From Moritella dasanensis ArB 0140 (lineage in GTDB: Bacteria > Pseudomonadota > Gammaproteobacteria > Enterobacterales > Moritellaceae): DNA of 62,660 nucleotides. Shown here piece by piece: positions 55,755-62,660 of the stretch (position 1 is the first letter of the stretch; each line of letters starts with the position of its first letter). The DNA lies in assembly GCF_000276805.1 (NCBI RefSeq), contig NZ_AKXQ01000029.1, positions 1 to 62,660 of the forward strand, given 5' to 3'. The notes under the pieces were generated by a model, which saw only the letters and a list, made by a program, of their open reading frames with translations, did no database searches and was not told where the DNA came from. The translations under genes and the position numbers were made by a program.

Positions 55755-57735
55755 TGTTGATAATAAAACGCAGGATAACACGGTGCGAACAAGGGTATTA
55801 GCAAAGGCATCCTTGAACGTATTTTCAAAATTACTGTTAATGGGTTTGTTTATGCTGGCGTTACTGTCGGTTGGTACTTTTGCAGTTGTCCCGAGTATGG
55901 ACCTGTTTGATAGCTACCAACAAACGTATGTATTTCAACTTTTGTTACCGACCCTGTTAATCGCGGTATTAAGTGGTGCGTTATTGGCACAATCTGGCAC
56001 CGTGGTACAAGTTACTTTGGGCAATGATTTTGCATCACCCTCTACGATAGGAATCAGCTCTGGTGCTTTATTAGGGGCAATGTTGGTTAACTTATTTGTC
56101 ACAGATCCGAGTATTTGGATGGTATGGACCGCGGCATTTGTGGCAGCGGTGATGATAGCAGGATTAATCCTTACTTTATCGCAAGTAATTGGTGGCGGTA
56201 AGTTACAGCTGATCTTAATCGGTATGGCAATGAGTTTAGCGGTTGGTGCGGTATCGTCAGCCATTATGCTTTATGCAGAACAGCGTATGGATGGTTTATT
56301 TCTCTGGGGCAGTGGCAACATAAGTCAAAGTGATGGTGATTTAGCGGCTGTTATTTTAACGCCTGCACTGTTGTTATTACTCTTGCCTTTATTGTGTCAT
56401 CGCCACCTTGATATGTTGAGCATGGGCGATGAAATTGCCAATATGGCTGGCTTAAAAGTTAATCGCTGGCGAGTGGGGTTATTAATGTTGGCGGTATTAC
56501 AAGCCTCTTTAGTCACCGCGATGGTGGGGGTATTAGGCTTTATTGGTTTAATGGCTCCGCATATGGCGAAGTTATTTGGTCATTATCGTCATCGTGAAAA
56601 GTTGATTTTTGCCAGTGTGATTGGCGCATTATTGGTTATCTTCGCTGAGTTATTTTCTCGGTCTATGCCGTTGGCGGGTTATCGCTTACCAACGGGCGTA
56701 TTAACTGTGTTACTTGGCACACCTTTCTTCTTATACCTGCTGATGCGCAAGCAAGGTTTAGCTGGCATGGTGATGCAAGAAACAGGCTTTGGCTTAGCAT
56801 CGCTTATTCAGTTACCTAAATGGCTAGCACTGTCTTTACCTGCGATCGCGCTAACACTGACAATTGCTTATTTCTGGCCGAGTGCTGATGGTGAGTATTT
56901 CACTCAATGGCGCATTGTCGTTGCGGTTTTTTCTGGGTTTGGCTTAGGTGTTGCGGGTTGTACTCTGCAGGCGTTGTTTCGTAATCCAATGGCGAGTCCT
57001 GACATTTCAGGTGCTACATCGGCGTCTGTTCTCTGCATTATTTTGGCCTTACAAGTCTGGCCTGATGCATCCCGTTTGTTGCTGTTTGCGTGTGCGTTAG
57101 TCGGGGCTGCAATCGTGGTTACCATCTTATTCATTGCGATGCGCTATCAATTCACCGTATCTCAACTCGCGCTGTTAGGTATTGCGATATCAGCTTGGTG
57201 CGGCACGGTTGCATCGATGGTCTTAACCTTTGGCGCAGGCGCTGCATCGGTGACTGTGCTGTGGTTAACGGGCACGACTTATGGCGCGGATAGCCAAATA
57301 GGCTTACTGCTACTTGCCATTACAATTCCTTGTTGTTTATTACTGTTTACGTTTTCACGTCATCTTGATTTATTCACGCTCGGTGAAACATGGGGGCATA
57401 ACTTAGGCCAGCCGTTATTAAAATTACGGATGTTGATCTTACTGCTGGTGGTCTTAATTACTGCTGCAGCGGTTGCCTCTGTTGGCGCAATTGCGTTTGT
57501 TGGATTGCTCTCTCCACATTTATTACGGTTATGCGGACAAACTCGCCATTGGGTATTACTACTCGGTAGTGGTGCTATTGGTGCTTGGTTGTTAGTACTT
57601 GCTGACGGACTGGGTCGAACCTTGATCGCTCCCTTTGAAATCGCCAGTGGCATCTTAGTATCAATCATTGGCGGCCTCTATTTTATTTGTTTGATTTTAC
57701 TTGGTTATAAAAGGCCTCGGTTTAAAAGGAGTTAG
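55744..57735 (+). CDS. Siderophore ABC permease, fused double domain (FhuB/VatB-type)
   Basis: 663 aa made of two FecCD-type permease halves (residues about 40-335 and 365-660). Each half has the ATPase-contact motif: GVLGFIGLMAPHMAKLFG in the first and VGAIAFVGLLSPHLLRLCG in the second. FhuB has the same two-in-one design with about 20 helices. Together with the ATPase and binding protein it forms a complete inner-membrane importer. It ends 4 bp before the nitroreductase start. Confidence 0.93.
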   Translation: MLVNVDNKTQDNTVRTRVLAKASLNVFSKLLLMGLFMLALLSVGTFAVVPSMDLFDSYQQTYVFQLLLPTLLIAVLSGALLAQSGTVVQVTLGNDFASPSTIGISSGALLGAMLVNLFVTDPSIWMVWTAAFVAAVMIAGLILTLSQVIGGGKLQLILIGMAMSLAVGAVSSAIMLYAEQRMDGLFLWGSGNISQSDGDLAAVILTPALLLLLLPLLCHRHLDMLSMGDEIANMAGLKVNRWRVGLLMLAVLQASLVTAMVGVLGFIGLMAPHMAKLFGHYRHREKLIFASVIGALLVIFAELFSRSMPLAGYRLPTGVLTVLLGTPFFLYLLMRKQGLAGMVMQETGFGLASLIQLPKWLALSLPAIALTLTIAYFWPSADGEYFTQWRIVVAVFSGFGLGVAGCTLQALFRNPMASPDISGATSASVLCIILALQVWPDASRLLLFACALVGAAIVVTILFIAMRYQFTVSQLALLGIAISAWCGTVASMVLTFGAGAASVTVLWLTGTTYGADSQIGLLLLAITIPCCLLLFTFSRHLDLFTLGETWGHNLGQPLLKLRMLILLLVVLITAAAVASVGAIAFVGLLSPHLLRLCGQTRHWVLLLGSGAIGAWLLVLADGLGRTLIAPFEIASGILVSIIGGLYFICLILLGYKRPRFKRS

Positions 57736-57739
57736 TATC

Positions 57740-58354
57740 ATGCCTGTTTTAGATTTTATTTATCAACGTAGTTCTTGTCATGTTCATGAAATGTGCCAGC
57801 CAGCGCCTGATAATGTGCAGTTGAAACGCATTTTTCAAGCGGTGATGAGTGCCCCCGATCACGGTAACCTAAGGCCTTGGCATTTAGTTGTTGTGACGAA
57901 TGAACAGGTGCCGAGTATGTGCGAATTGATGTGTGAAGCTTGGTTAGAAGATGGCGGTGATATCGACCCAGCGAAGGTACGTCGACTGACTAATTACCTT
58001 GGCGATGCGCCTATGGTGGTGGTGGTGTCGGCGAATATAACGAGTCCGCATGCGGTCTCACGTCGTGATCAAGTTTTATCCGCTGCGGCGGCCTGTCAAA
58101 ATATTTTATTAGCGGCTGAAGAACAAGATATTGCGGCCGTTTGGTATAGCACTGATGCCGCAGAATTACCGCGAGTACAACAATTATTTGGCTTAACTCA
58201 GCAGCAAGAGCCGGTGGCGTTTATTATGTTAGGTACTAAGAAATCAGAACGTATCAAACCGCGTGGTGAAGTGGATAAACACTGTTATCAATGGCAAGGC
58301 GATGGCGAACTCGTTCCGTTATTTGCACGAGAGGAGAATGACGATGCAGTATAG
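57740..58354 (+). CDS. Nitroreductase-family flavoprotein (YdjA-like)
   Basis: 204 aa from the ATG at 57740 (AAAAGGAG eight bases upstream). The short nitroreductase pattern is present: LDFIYQRSSCHVHEMCQ (RRS-like start), SAPDHGNLRPWHLVVV, AAAACQNILLAAEEQ and IMLGTKKSERIKPR. Such proteins bind FMN and use NAD(P)H. Its place inside a siderophore operon, overlapping the next gene, is unusual. A role in reducing ferric aerobactin to free iron is a reasonable inference, since no FhuF- or SIP-type reductase is in the locus; a separate tailoring role is possible. Confidence 0.85.
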   Translation: MPVLDFIYQRSSCHVHEMCQPAPDNVQLKRIFQAVMSAPDHGNLRPWHLVVVTNEQVPSMCELMCEAWLEDGGDIDPAKVRRLTNYLGDAPMVVVVSANITSPHAVSRRDQVLSAAAACQNILLAAEEQDIAAVWYSTDAAELPRVQQLFGLTQQQEPVAFIMLGTKKSERIKPRGEVDKHCYQWQGDGELVPLFAREENDDAV

Positions 58355-61133
58355 CTATAGTCAAAAGTTATCATTAGATGCATTTCTAAATGCGCTATTG
58401 AATGAGTGGATGGATTACGACATTACCGATGATGAAATATGTATCGCGATGGCAGCTGGCAAATTGGTACTGCCGTTATTACAGCGCTCTGCGGTGCAAC
58501 GTTTTCAATTTAATTACCCCGTTAAGTTGCGTGATTTACAAGGAGATGTCGAAACAGATATCGCTTATGCGGACGTGGTTGAGTTAATTTGCCAACATCA
58601 CGAAATTACTGGTGACTTTAGCCAAACGCAATTACTGGGCTTTAAACAGCAAGTGTTTACGAGCCAACGTCATATTGAAAATGTATTGGCGGCACGTACC
58701 ACGCCAGTCGGTATTGATGGGTTTATTCAAGCGGAACAGAGTTTACTTGGCGGGCATAATTTACATCCTGCAGGTAAGAGTCATGCAGGGTGGACGGCTG
58801 ACGAATCTAAACTGTATAGCCCTGATTATGCCAATAGTTTTGCGTTGCAGTGGTACTTTGTTGCGCCGAGTTTATTAACCGGTAATAGCCACGGCGAATC
58901 GATCTCAGCATTACTATTACAAACCTACCAAGATACATTTAATACTCAGGTATTACCAAGCGCTATCCCTGATGGTTACTTGGCTTTTCCAATGCATCCC
59001 CATCAAGTGAAAGTACTGCGTGATAATACCAGTATGCAGCAATATTTTGCTGATGGCTTGATCATTGAATGTACCGAGAGTGCGCAAGGTAAAACGTGGC
59101 ACCCGACATCATCAACGCGGGCGTTATGGCAACAAGATAGCCGTTGGATGCTGAAATTTTCACTTGCGGTGAAGCTAACAAACTCTGTGCGTCACCTGTC
59201 GGTAAAAGAATTAGAGCGTGGCGTATTGTTCAGTCAGGTCAGTGAAGAACTGGCTGCGGCTGAATTGTGGCAACGTTTCCCGTCATTCTCGGTATTACAA
59301 GAACCCGCTTGGTGTGGGTTAAAAGACCTTAACGGAGAGGTGGTTGTCGATAGCTTATTCTGCTGGCGTGAAAATTGTTTCCCGACAGGTAAAGAATCGA
59401 GCATGGTGTTAGCTACATTGACCCAAACGAAGGAGGATGGCGGTAATTTTATTCAAGACTTAATCGCCGAATGTGCGACGCATCAATCATTGTCATATCA
59501 CAATGCTAGCTTGATCTGGTTCGAACAATTCTTAGAACAAGTCATAAAACCCATCTGCGTCGCGCGTAGTGATTATGGGCTGATATTACTTGCCCATCAA
59601 CAGAACATCTTAGTTGATTTTGATCATGGTCTGCCTTGTGGTGTCAAATTCAGAGATTGCCAAGGCAGTGGTTTTACCGAAACGGCTATTAAACGTTTTC
59701 CTTTATTACAAAAAAATGCCCCTGAATACTTCATGAAAAATGTAGATGTTAACTCGTATTTTAGCTATTACCTTATTGTTAACTCGCTGAATAGTGTGAT
59801 TGCCGCATTACAATCAGCAGTACCGTTAGCTGACAAGCATCATATAGATAGCAAGGTATCACTTGAGCAACTTGTGCAGATGTCACAACACCTTTGGCGT
59901 CAGTTAGCGCAGCATAGTTTTTATGATCGCTCCTTCTATGATTATTTACTTAGCAGTGAAAGCTTAACAATTAAAAGTAATTTCTTCTGTTTCTTGTCTG
60001 CGCAAAATGAAAATGAAATAGCGGACCCAAGTAAAATTTATGTTCGCTACCCAAATCTATTTAAGTTTGCAGCGAAGGAAGGCGTTAACAGCGTTTTCAA
60101 ACCTTTATTCAAACCACAAACCGATAGTTCGCATATCAGTAAAACCGGTAGTCAGCTGGTATTTGAAACCATCGGAGATCATTTCACGGTAAAAAGTTGT
60201 TTAAGCCAATGGGCATTTACCTATGATGATGGTTTAAATACAGATCTCGGGGCTGAAGTTAAAGCTGAAGTGAGGGGAGGGCTGAGTACCTTAGAGCAAG
60301 CGCAGTGGTTTAATATTCTTGAGCATGCTTTTACAGGCATGGGCGTTAACCGTAAGACTATTATTATCAAGCAGTCATTATGGTTAGCAATGACAACAGC
60401 ACAAATACCCTCGTGGGCTGAAACGGTTTGTGATGATGTGCATATTCAACGCGCTGCATTTTATCAATACGCTAATATTTGGTCAAAAATACAGACTGGC
60501 GATAAAGCGGACGCGCCATTACTGATATCAGCTGAAGGCGTTGAATACCCACAGCGTCAACCGCAACCAGAAGGCATTTGGTATCAACAATACGTTTATG
60601 ATCTTGGCCGTGTGATTAGTTTTAAATGTGCAGACCTGCAATTAGATTTAACCACATTCAGTCACTGGCATAATCGTCCTGAAGTGAGCCGTATGTGGGA
60701 ACTTTCTGGAACGAAAGATGAGCATCAACAGTACCTTGAAAAGCAAACCGCAGATCCGCATAGCATGGCAGTGATTGGCTATGTTGATGGTGTGGCATTT
60801 GGTTATTTAGAAGTGTATTGGACGCCTGAAGATCGTCTTGGTATTTATTATGACTGCCAATATTACGATCGCGGTGTACATATGTTGGTGGGTAATCCGC
60901 TGTTTTTAGGTGGTCGTTACTTTGTCAATTGGGCGCGTTGTTTACAGCATGCCATTTATATCGATGAACCGCGTACCGGACATGTGTTGGGTGAACCTAG
61001 GGCTGATAATAAACACGTGGCGACAATCGCCAGTAAGGTCGGTCTACAGAAGTTAAAAGAGTTCGATTTCCCGCATAAAAGAGCTGCATTACTGTGTAGT
61101 GAACGGAATGATTTTTTTCAGCGTATTATTTAA
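58344..61133 (+). CDS. Fused aerobactin enzymes IucA-IucB (NIS synthetase plus N6-hydroxylysine acetyltransferase)
   Basis: 929 aa from the ATG at 58344 (GAGGAG seven bases upstream; an in-frame ATG at 58338 is closer). Residues 1 to about 575 match IucA along their length: HNLHPAGKSH, HPTSSTRALW, LKFSLAVKLTNSVRHLSVKE, GLILLAHQQNILVDFDHG and NENEIADPSKIY. Residues about 600-929 match all of IucB, a GNAT acetyltransferase: YPQRQPQPEG, FGYLEVYWTPEDRLGIYYD, DRGVHMLVG, EPRADNKH and KEFDFPHKRAALL. One chain thus does acetylation of N6-hydroxylysine and its first coupling to citrate. E. coli uses two proteins. The reading frame is continuous with no stop or repeat at the junction. Confidence 0.93.
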   Translation: MQYSYSQKLSLDAFLNALLNEWMDYDITDDEICIAMAAGKLVLPLLQRSAVQRFQFNYPVKLRDLQGDVETDIAYADVVELICQHHEITGDFSQTQLLGFKQQVFTSQRHIENVLAARTTPVGIDGFIQAEQSLLGGHNLHPAGKSHAGWTADESKLYSPDYANSFALQWYFVAPSLLTGNSHGESISALLLQTYQDTFNTQVLPSAIPDGYLAFPMHPHQVKVLRDNTSMQQYFADGLIIECTESAQGKTWHPTSSTRALWQQDSRWMLKFSLAVKLTNSVRHLSVKELERGVLFSQVSEELAAAELWQRFPSFSVLQEPAWCGLKDLNGEVVVDSLFCWRENCFPTGKESSMVLATLTQTKEDGGNFIQDLIAECATHQSLSYHNASLIWFEQFLEQVIKPICVARSDYGLILLAHQQNILVDFDHGLPCGVKFRDCQGSGFTETAIKRFPLLQKNAPEYFMKNVDVNSYFSYYLIVNSLNSVIAALQSAVPLADKHHIDSKVSLEQLVQMSQHLWRQLAQHSFYDRSFYDYLLSSESLTIKSNFFCFLSAQNENEIADPSKIYVRYPNLFKFAAKEGVNSVFKPLFKPQTDSSHISKTGSQLVFETIGDHFTVKSCLSQWAFTYDDGLNTDLGAEVKAEVRGGLSTLEQAQWFNILEHAFTGMGVNRKTIIIKQSLWLAMTTAQIPSWAETVCDDVHIQRAAFYQYANIWSKIQTGDKADAPLLISAEGVEYPQRQPQPEGIWYQQYVYDLGRVISFKCADLQLDLTTFSHWHNRPEVSRMWELSGTKDEHQQYLEKQTADPHSMAVIGYVDGVAFGYLEVYWTPEDRLGIYYDCQYYDRGVHMLVGNPLFLGGRYFVNWARCLQHAIYIDEPRTGHVLGEPRADNKHVATIASKVGLQKLKEFDFPHKRAALLCSERNDFFQRII

Positions 61134-61144
61134 GGATGAACATA

Positions 61145-62569
61145 ATGGAAAAGTTAACAGATATTATCGGTATAGGTGTTGGTCCTTTCAATTTAAGTAT
61201 CGCTGCGTTACTAGAGCAGGTACCAAGCTTAACAAGTTGCTTCTTGGAGCATAAAAAATCGTTCATTTGGCATGAAGGTTTGATGCTGCCAAATACTTAC
61301 ATGCAAACTTCTTATTTAAAAGATCTGGTTACTGCTGTCGCACCAGAAAGTCCGTATAGTTTTATTGCCTACTTGGTACGTAATAAAAAGTTCTATCGGT
61401 TTTTAAATACAGAACAAAAAACCATTACCCGTGCTGAATTTTCAGATTATCTATCTTGGGTATCCAAACAGCTAAATAATGTGAATTTTTCGCAGACGGT
61501 AGAGGATATTAATTTTGTTGGTGATCAATTTGTGATCACGACCAACCAAGCCCAATATCAAGCGAAACATATTTGCTTAGGCACTGGTAAGTCGCCTTAC
61601 ATCCCAGCAGAGATAAAACCTTATTTGGGTGATAACTGTTTCCATGCCAGTGAAATAGGTTTACGTAATATAGATTTAACTGGTAAACGAGTGGTGCTTG
61701 TTGGCGGTGGACAAACGGGTGCCGACGTATTCTTAAATGCGCTACGTGGTAATTGGGGACAGCCTGCCCAGTTAGATTGGGTGTCGAGACGCGCCAACTT
61801 CCAAGCATTAGATGAGGCGGCGTTTAGTAATGAATACTTTATGCCTCGTTATGTTGAACAGTTCTACCATTTGGATGAGGCGGTTAAGCAGCAAGAGATC
61901 CGAGCACAAAAATTAACAAGTGACGGTATCACTAGCGATGCACTATTGGCTATTTATCAAGAATTATACGATAAATTTGAAGTGCAAAAGCAACGTAAAT
62001 GGGTACGGTTATTGCCCCACCGCACAGTAAGCGCGATGAACAATGCTGTGAATGGCTTCAACTTAATTGCTGATAATAACTTAACGGGTAAAGACGAACA
62101 TTACGCTGCGACGGTCGTCATTTTGGCAACTGGATTTGAGTCAAAAATACCGGCTTGCATTAAAGCGCTAACACCTATGCTTGATCTGTCGGAGGGGGGG
62201 TTGTTACAACTAGACCCTAACTTCAGAGTGAAATGGACCGGTAATAAGGATAATCATATTTATGCGGTAAACGCAGGGTTAGACAGTCATGGTATTGCCG
62301 ATCCGCAATTAAGCTTAATGGCGTGGCGGTCAGCGAAGATAATTAATGATTTGTTACCTGAACCCGCATTTGACTTAGGTGAAAATCAACATGTGATCCA
62401 ATGGACTAACGATGATGTTGAAGACAATCTTGAACCTATAAATAGGGTGAGAAATTCGGTTAAGAATGTTGTTAAAAGTACTGTTAAAAGTACAAGCGAA
62501 ATTGAGATGGACAGTGTAGATAAAGCGACCAAGGACGTGATGACAGAGCAGGTATTATCGATGGTTTAA
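61145..62569 (+). CDS. iucD: L-lysine N6-monooxygenase IucD
   Basis: 474 aa from the ATG at 61145 (AGGA eight bases upstream; the ATG at 61136 sits on the ribosome site). IIGIGVGPFNLSIAALL (FAD site), MQTSYLKDLVTAVAPESPYSF, VVLVGGGQTGADVFLNALRG (NADPH site) and HGIADPQLSLMAWRSAKI match E. coli IucD. It hydroxylates lysine N6, the first step. After the conserved end (VIQWTND) a tail of about 45 residues, rich in Val, Lys, Ser and Thr, is extra. It is the last gene of the operon seen here. Confidence 0.94.
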   Translation: MEKLTDIIGIGVGPFNLSIAALLEQVPSLTSCFLEHKKSFIWHEGLMLPNTYMQTSYLKDLVTAVAPESPYSFIAYLVRNKKFYRFLNTEQKTITRAEFSDYLSWVSKQLNNVNFSQTVEDINFVGDQFVITTNQAQYQAKHICLGTGKSPYIPAEIKPYLGDNCFHASEIGLRNIDLTGKRVVLVGGGQTGADVFLNALRGNWGQPAQLDWVSRRANFQALDEAAFSNEYFMPRYVEQFYHLDEAVKQQEIRAQKLTSDGITSDALLAIYQELYDKFEVQKQRKWVRLLPHRTVSAMNNAVNGFNLIADNNLTGKDEHYAATVVILATGFESKIPACIKALTPMLDLSEGGLLQLDPNFRVKWTGNKDNHIYAVNAGLDSHGIADPQLSLMAWRSAKIINDLLPEPAFDLGENQHVIQWTNDDVEDNLEPINRVRNSVKNVVKSTVKSTSEIEMDSVDKATKDVMTEQVLSMV

Positions 62570-62660
62570 ACTTAATACCAGTAGTCATGATAATAACAAG
62601 AATGAAAGTATAGAGATAAATAGAATACAGATGGTAATAAAAAGGCCCCGTACTGATATC
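62570..62660 (+). other. Downstream end of the siderophore operon (cut by the window)
   Basis: Ninety-one AT-rich bases follow the iucD stop and end in AAAAAGGCCCCGTACTGATA, which could be the left arm of a terminator whose right arm is outside the window. Confidence 0.35.

Noticed and set aside
58263-58343. Longer N terminus for the IucA-IucB fusion
   Set aside because: It would be read out of the nitroreductase coding sequence in another frame. The ATG at 58344 has a GAGGAG site and gives an IucA-like start.
48449-62569. Desferrioxamine, bisucaberin or putrebactin pathway
   Set aside because: Those need a diamine made by a decarboxylase and a single NIS synthetase. Here there is no decarboxylase, and there are IucA, IucB, IucC, IucD and IutA matches.

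Overview
The window looks like chromosome of a marine, psychrophilic-type gammaproteobacterium close to Moritella, Shewanella or Vibrio. This is inference from three things: the housekeeping gene order, several small families typical of that group (DUF3545, DUF3010, DUF5062-like), and AT-rich intergenic DNA. There is no rRNA, no CRISPR array, no prophage and no complete insertion sequence.

Layout. (1) 1-450: the tail of a 178-bp tandem array. Each unit carries a degenerate tRNA-Asp-like element and an intrinsic-terminator-like hairpin. (2) 0.47-10 kb: mostly leftward genes, namely a FAD oxidoreductase, a LysE exporter, a sodium-dependent transporter, an SRPBCC protein, an NsrR-like regulator with no cysteine, a membrane-anchored FMN glutamate-synthase-like protein and a Nudix hydrolase; one unrecognised 396-aa protein reads rightward. 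(3) 10-24 kb: a FadL-type porin with a ten-G coding tract, an XRE regulator, a trpR-mtr operon with a TrpR operator candidate, hydrolases and thioesterase, a 264-bp MITE-like element, a phasin, an MTHFR-like protein, endonuclease IV, uracil-DNA glycosylase, hemerythrin, a 55-aa DUF3545 gene and an AGCS symporter. (4) 24-40 kb: conserved core in the order mltD, gloB / yafS-like, dnaQ, TIGR03503-like, ndk, rlmN, pilW, rodZ, ispG, hisS, yfgM, bamB, der. (5) 40-48 kb: flavodoxin-like protein, msrC, a short DTW protein, an AraC regulator divergent from fadH, small unknowns, patatin and a lipoprotein hydrolase.

(6) 48.4-62.6 kb: a complete aerobactin-type siderophore locus. iucC reads leftward. From the shared control region, which holds a Fur-box candidate, a rightward operon encodes an MFS exporter, an IutA-type receptor, an ABC importer (ATPase, binding protein, double permease), a nitroreductase, a single protein joining full-length IucA and IucB, and IucD. 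The enzymes account for every aerobactin step: lysine N6-hydroxylation (IucD), N-acetylation (IucB part), first citrate coupling (IucA part) and second coupling (IucC). The rest cover export, uptake and possibly iron release.

Most notable: the tRNA-Asp-like array, the IucA-IucB fusion with its nitroreductase neighbour, the cysteine-free NsrR relative, the frame-critical G tract in the FadL-like gene, and several long inverted repeats in control regions. All calls come from reading the sequence. Family names rest on remembered motifs, not on database searches.
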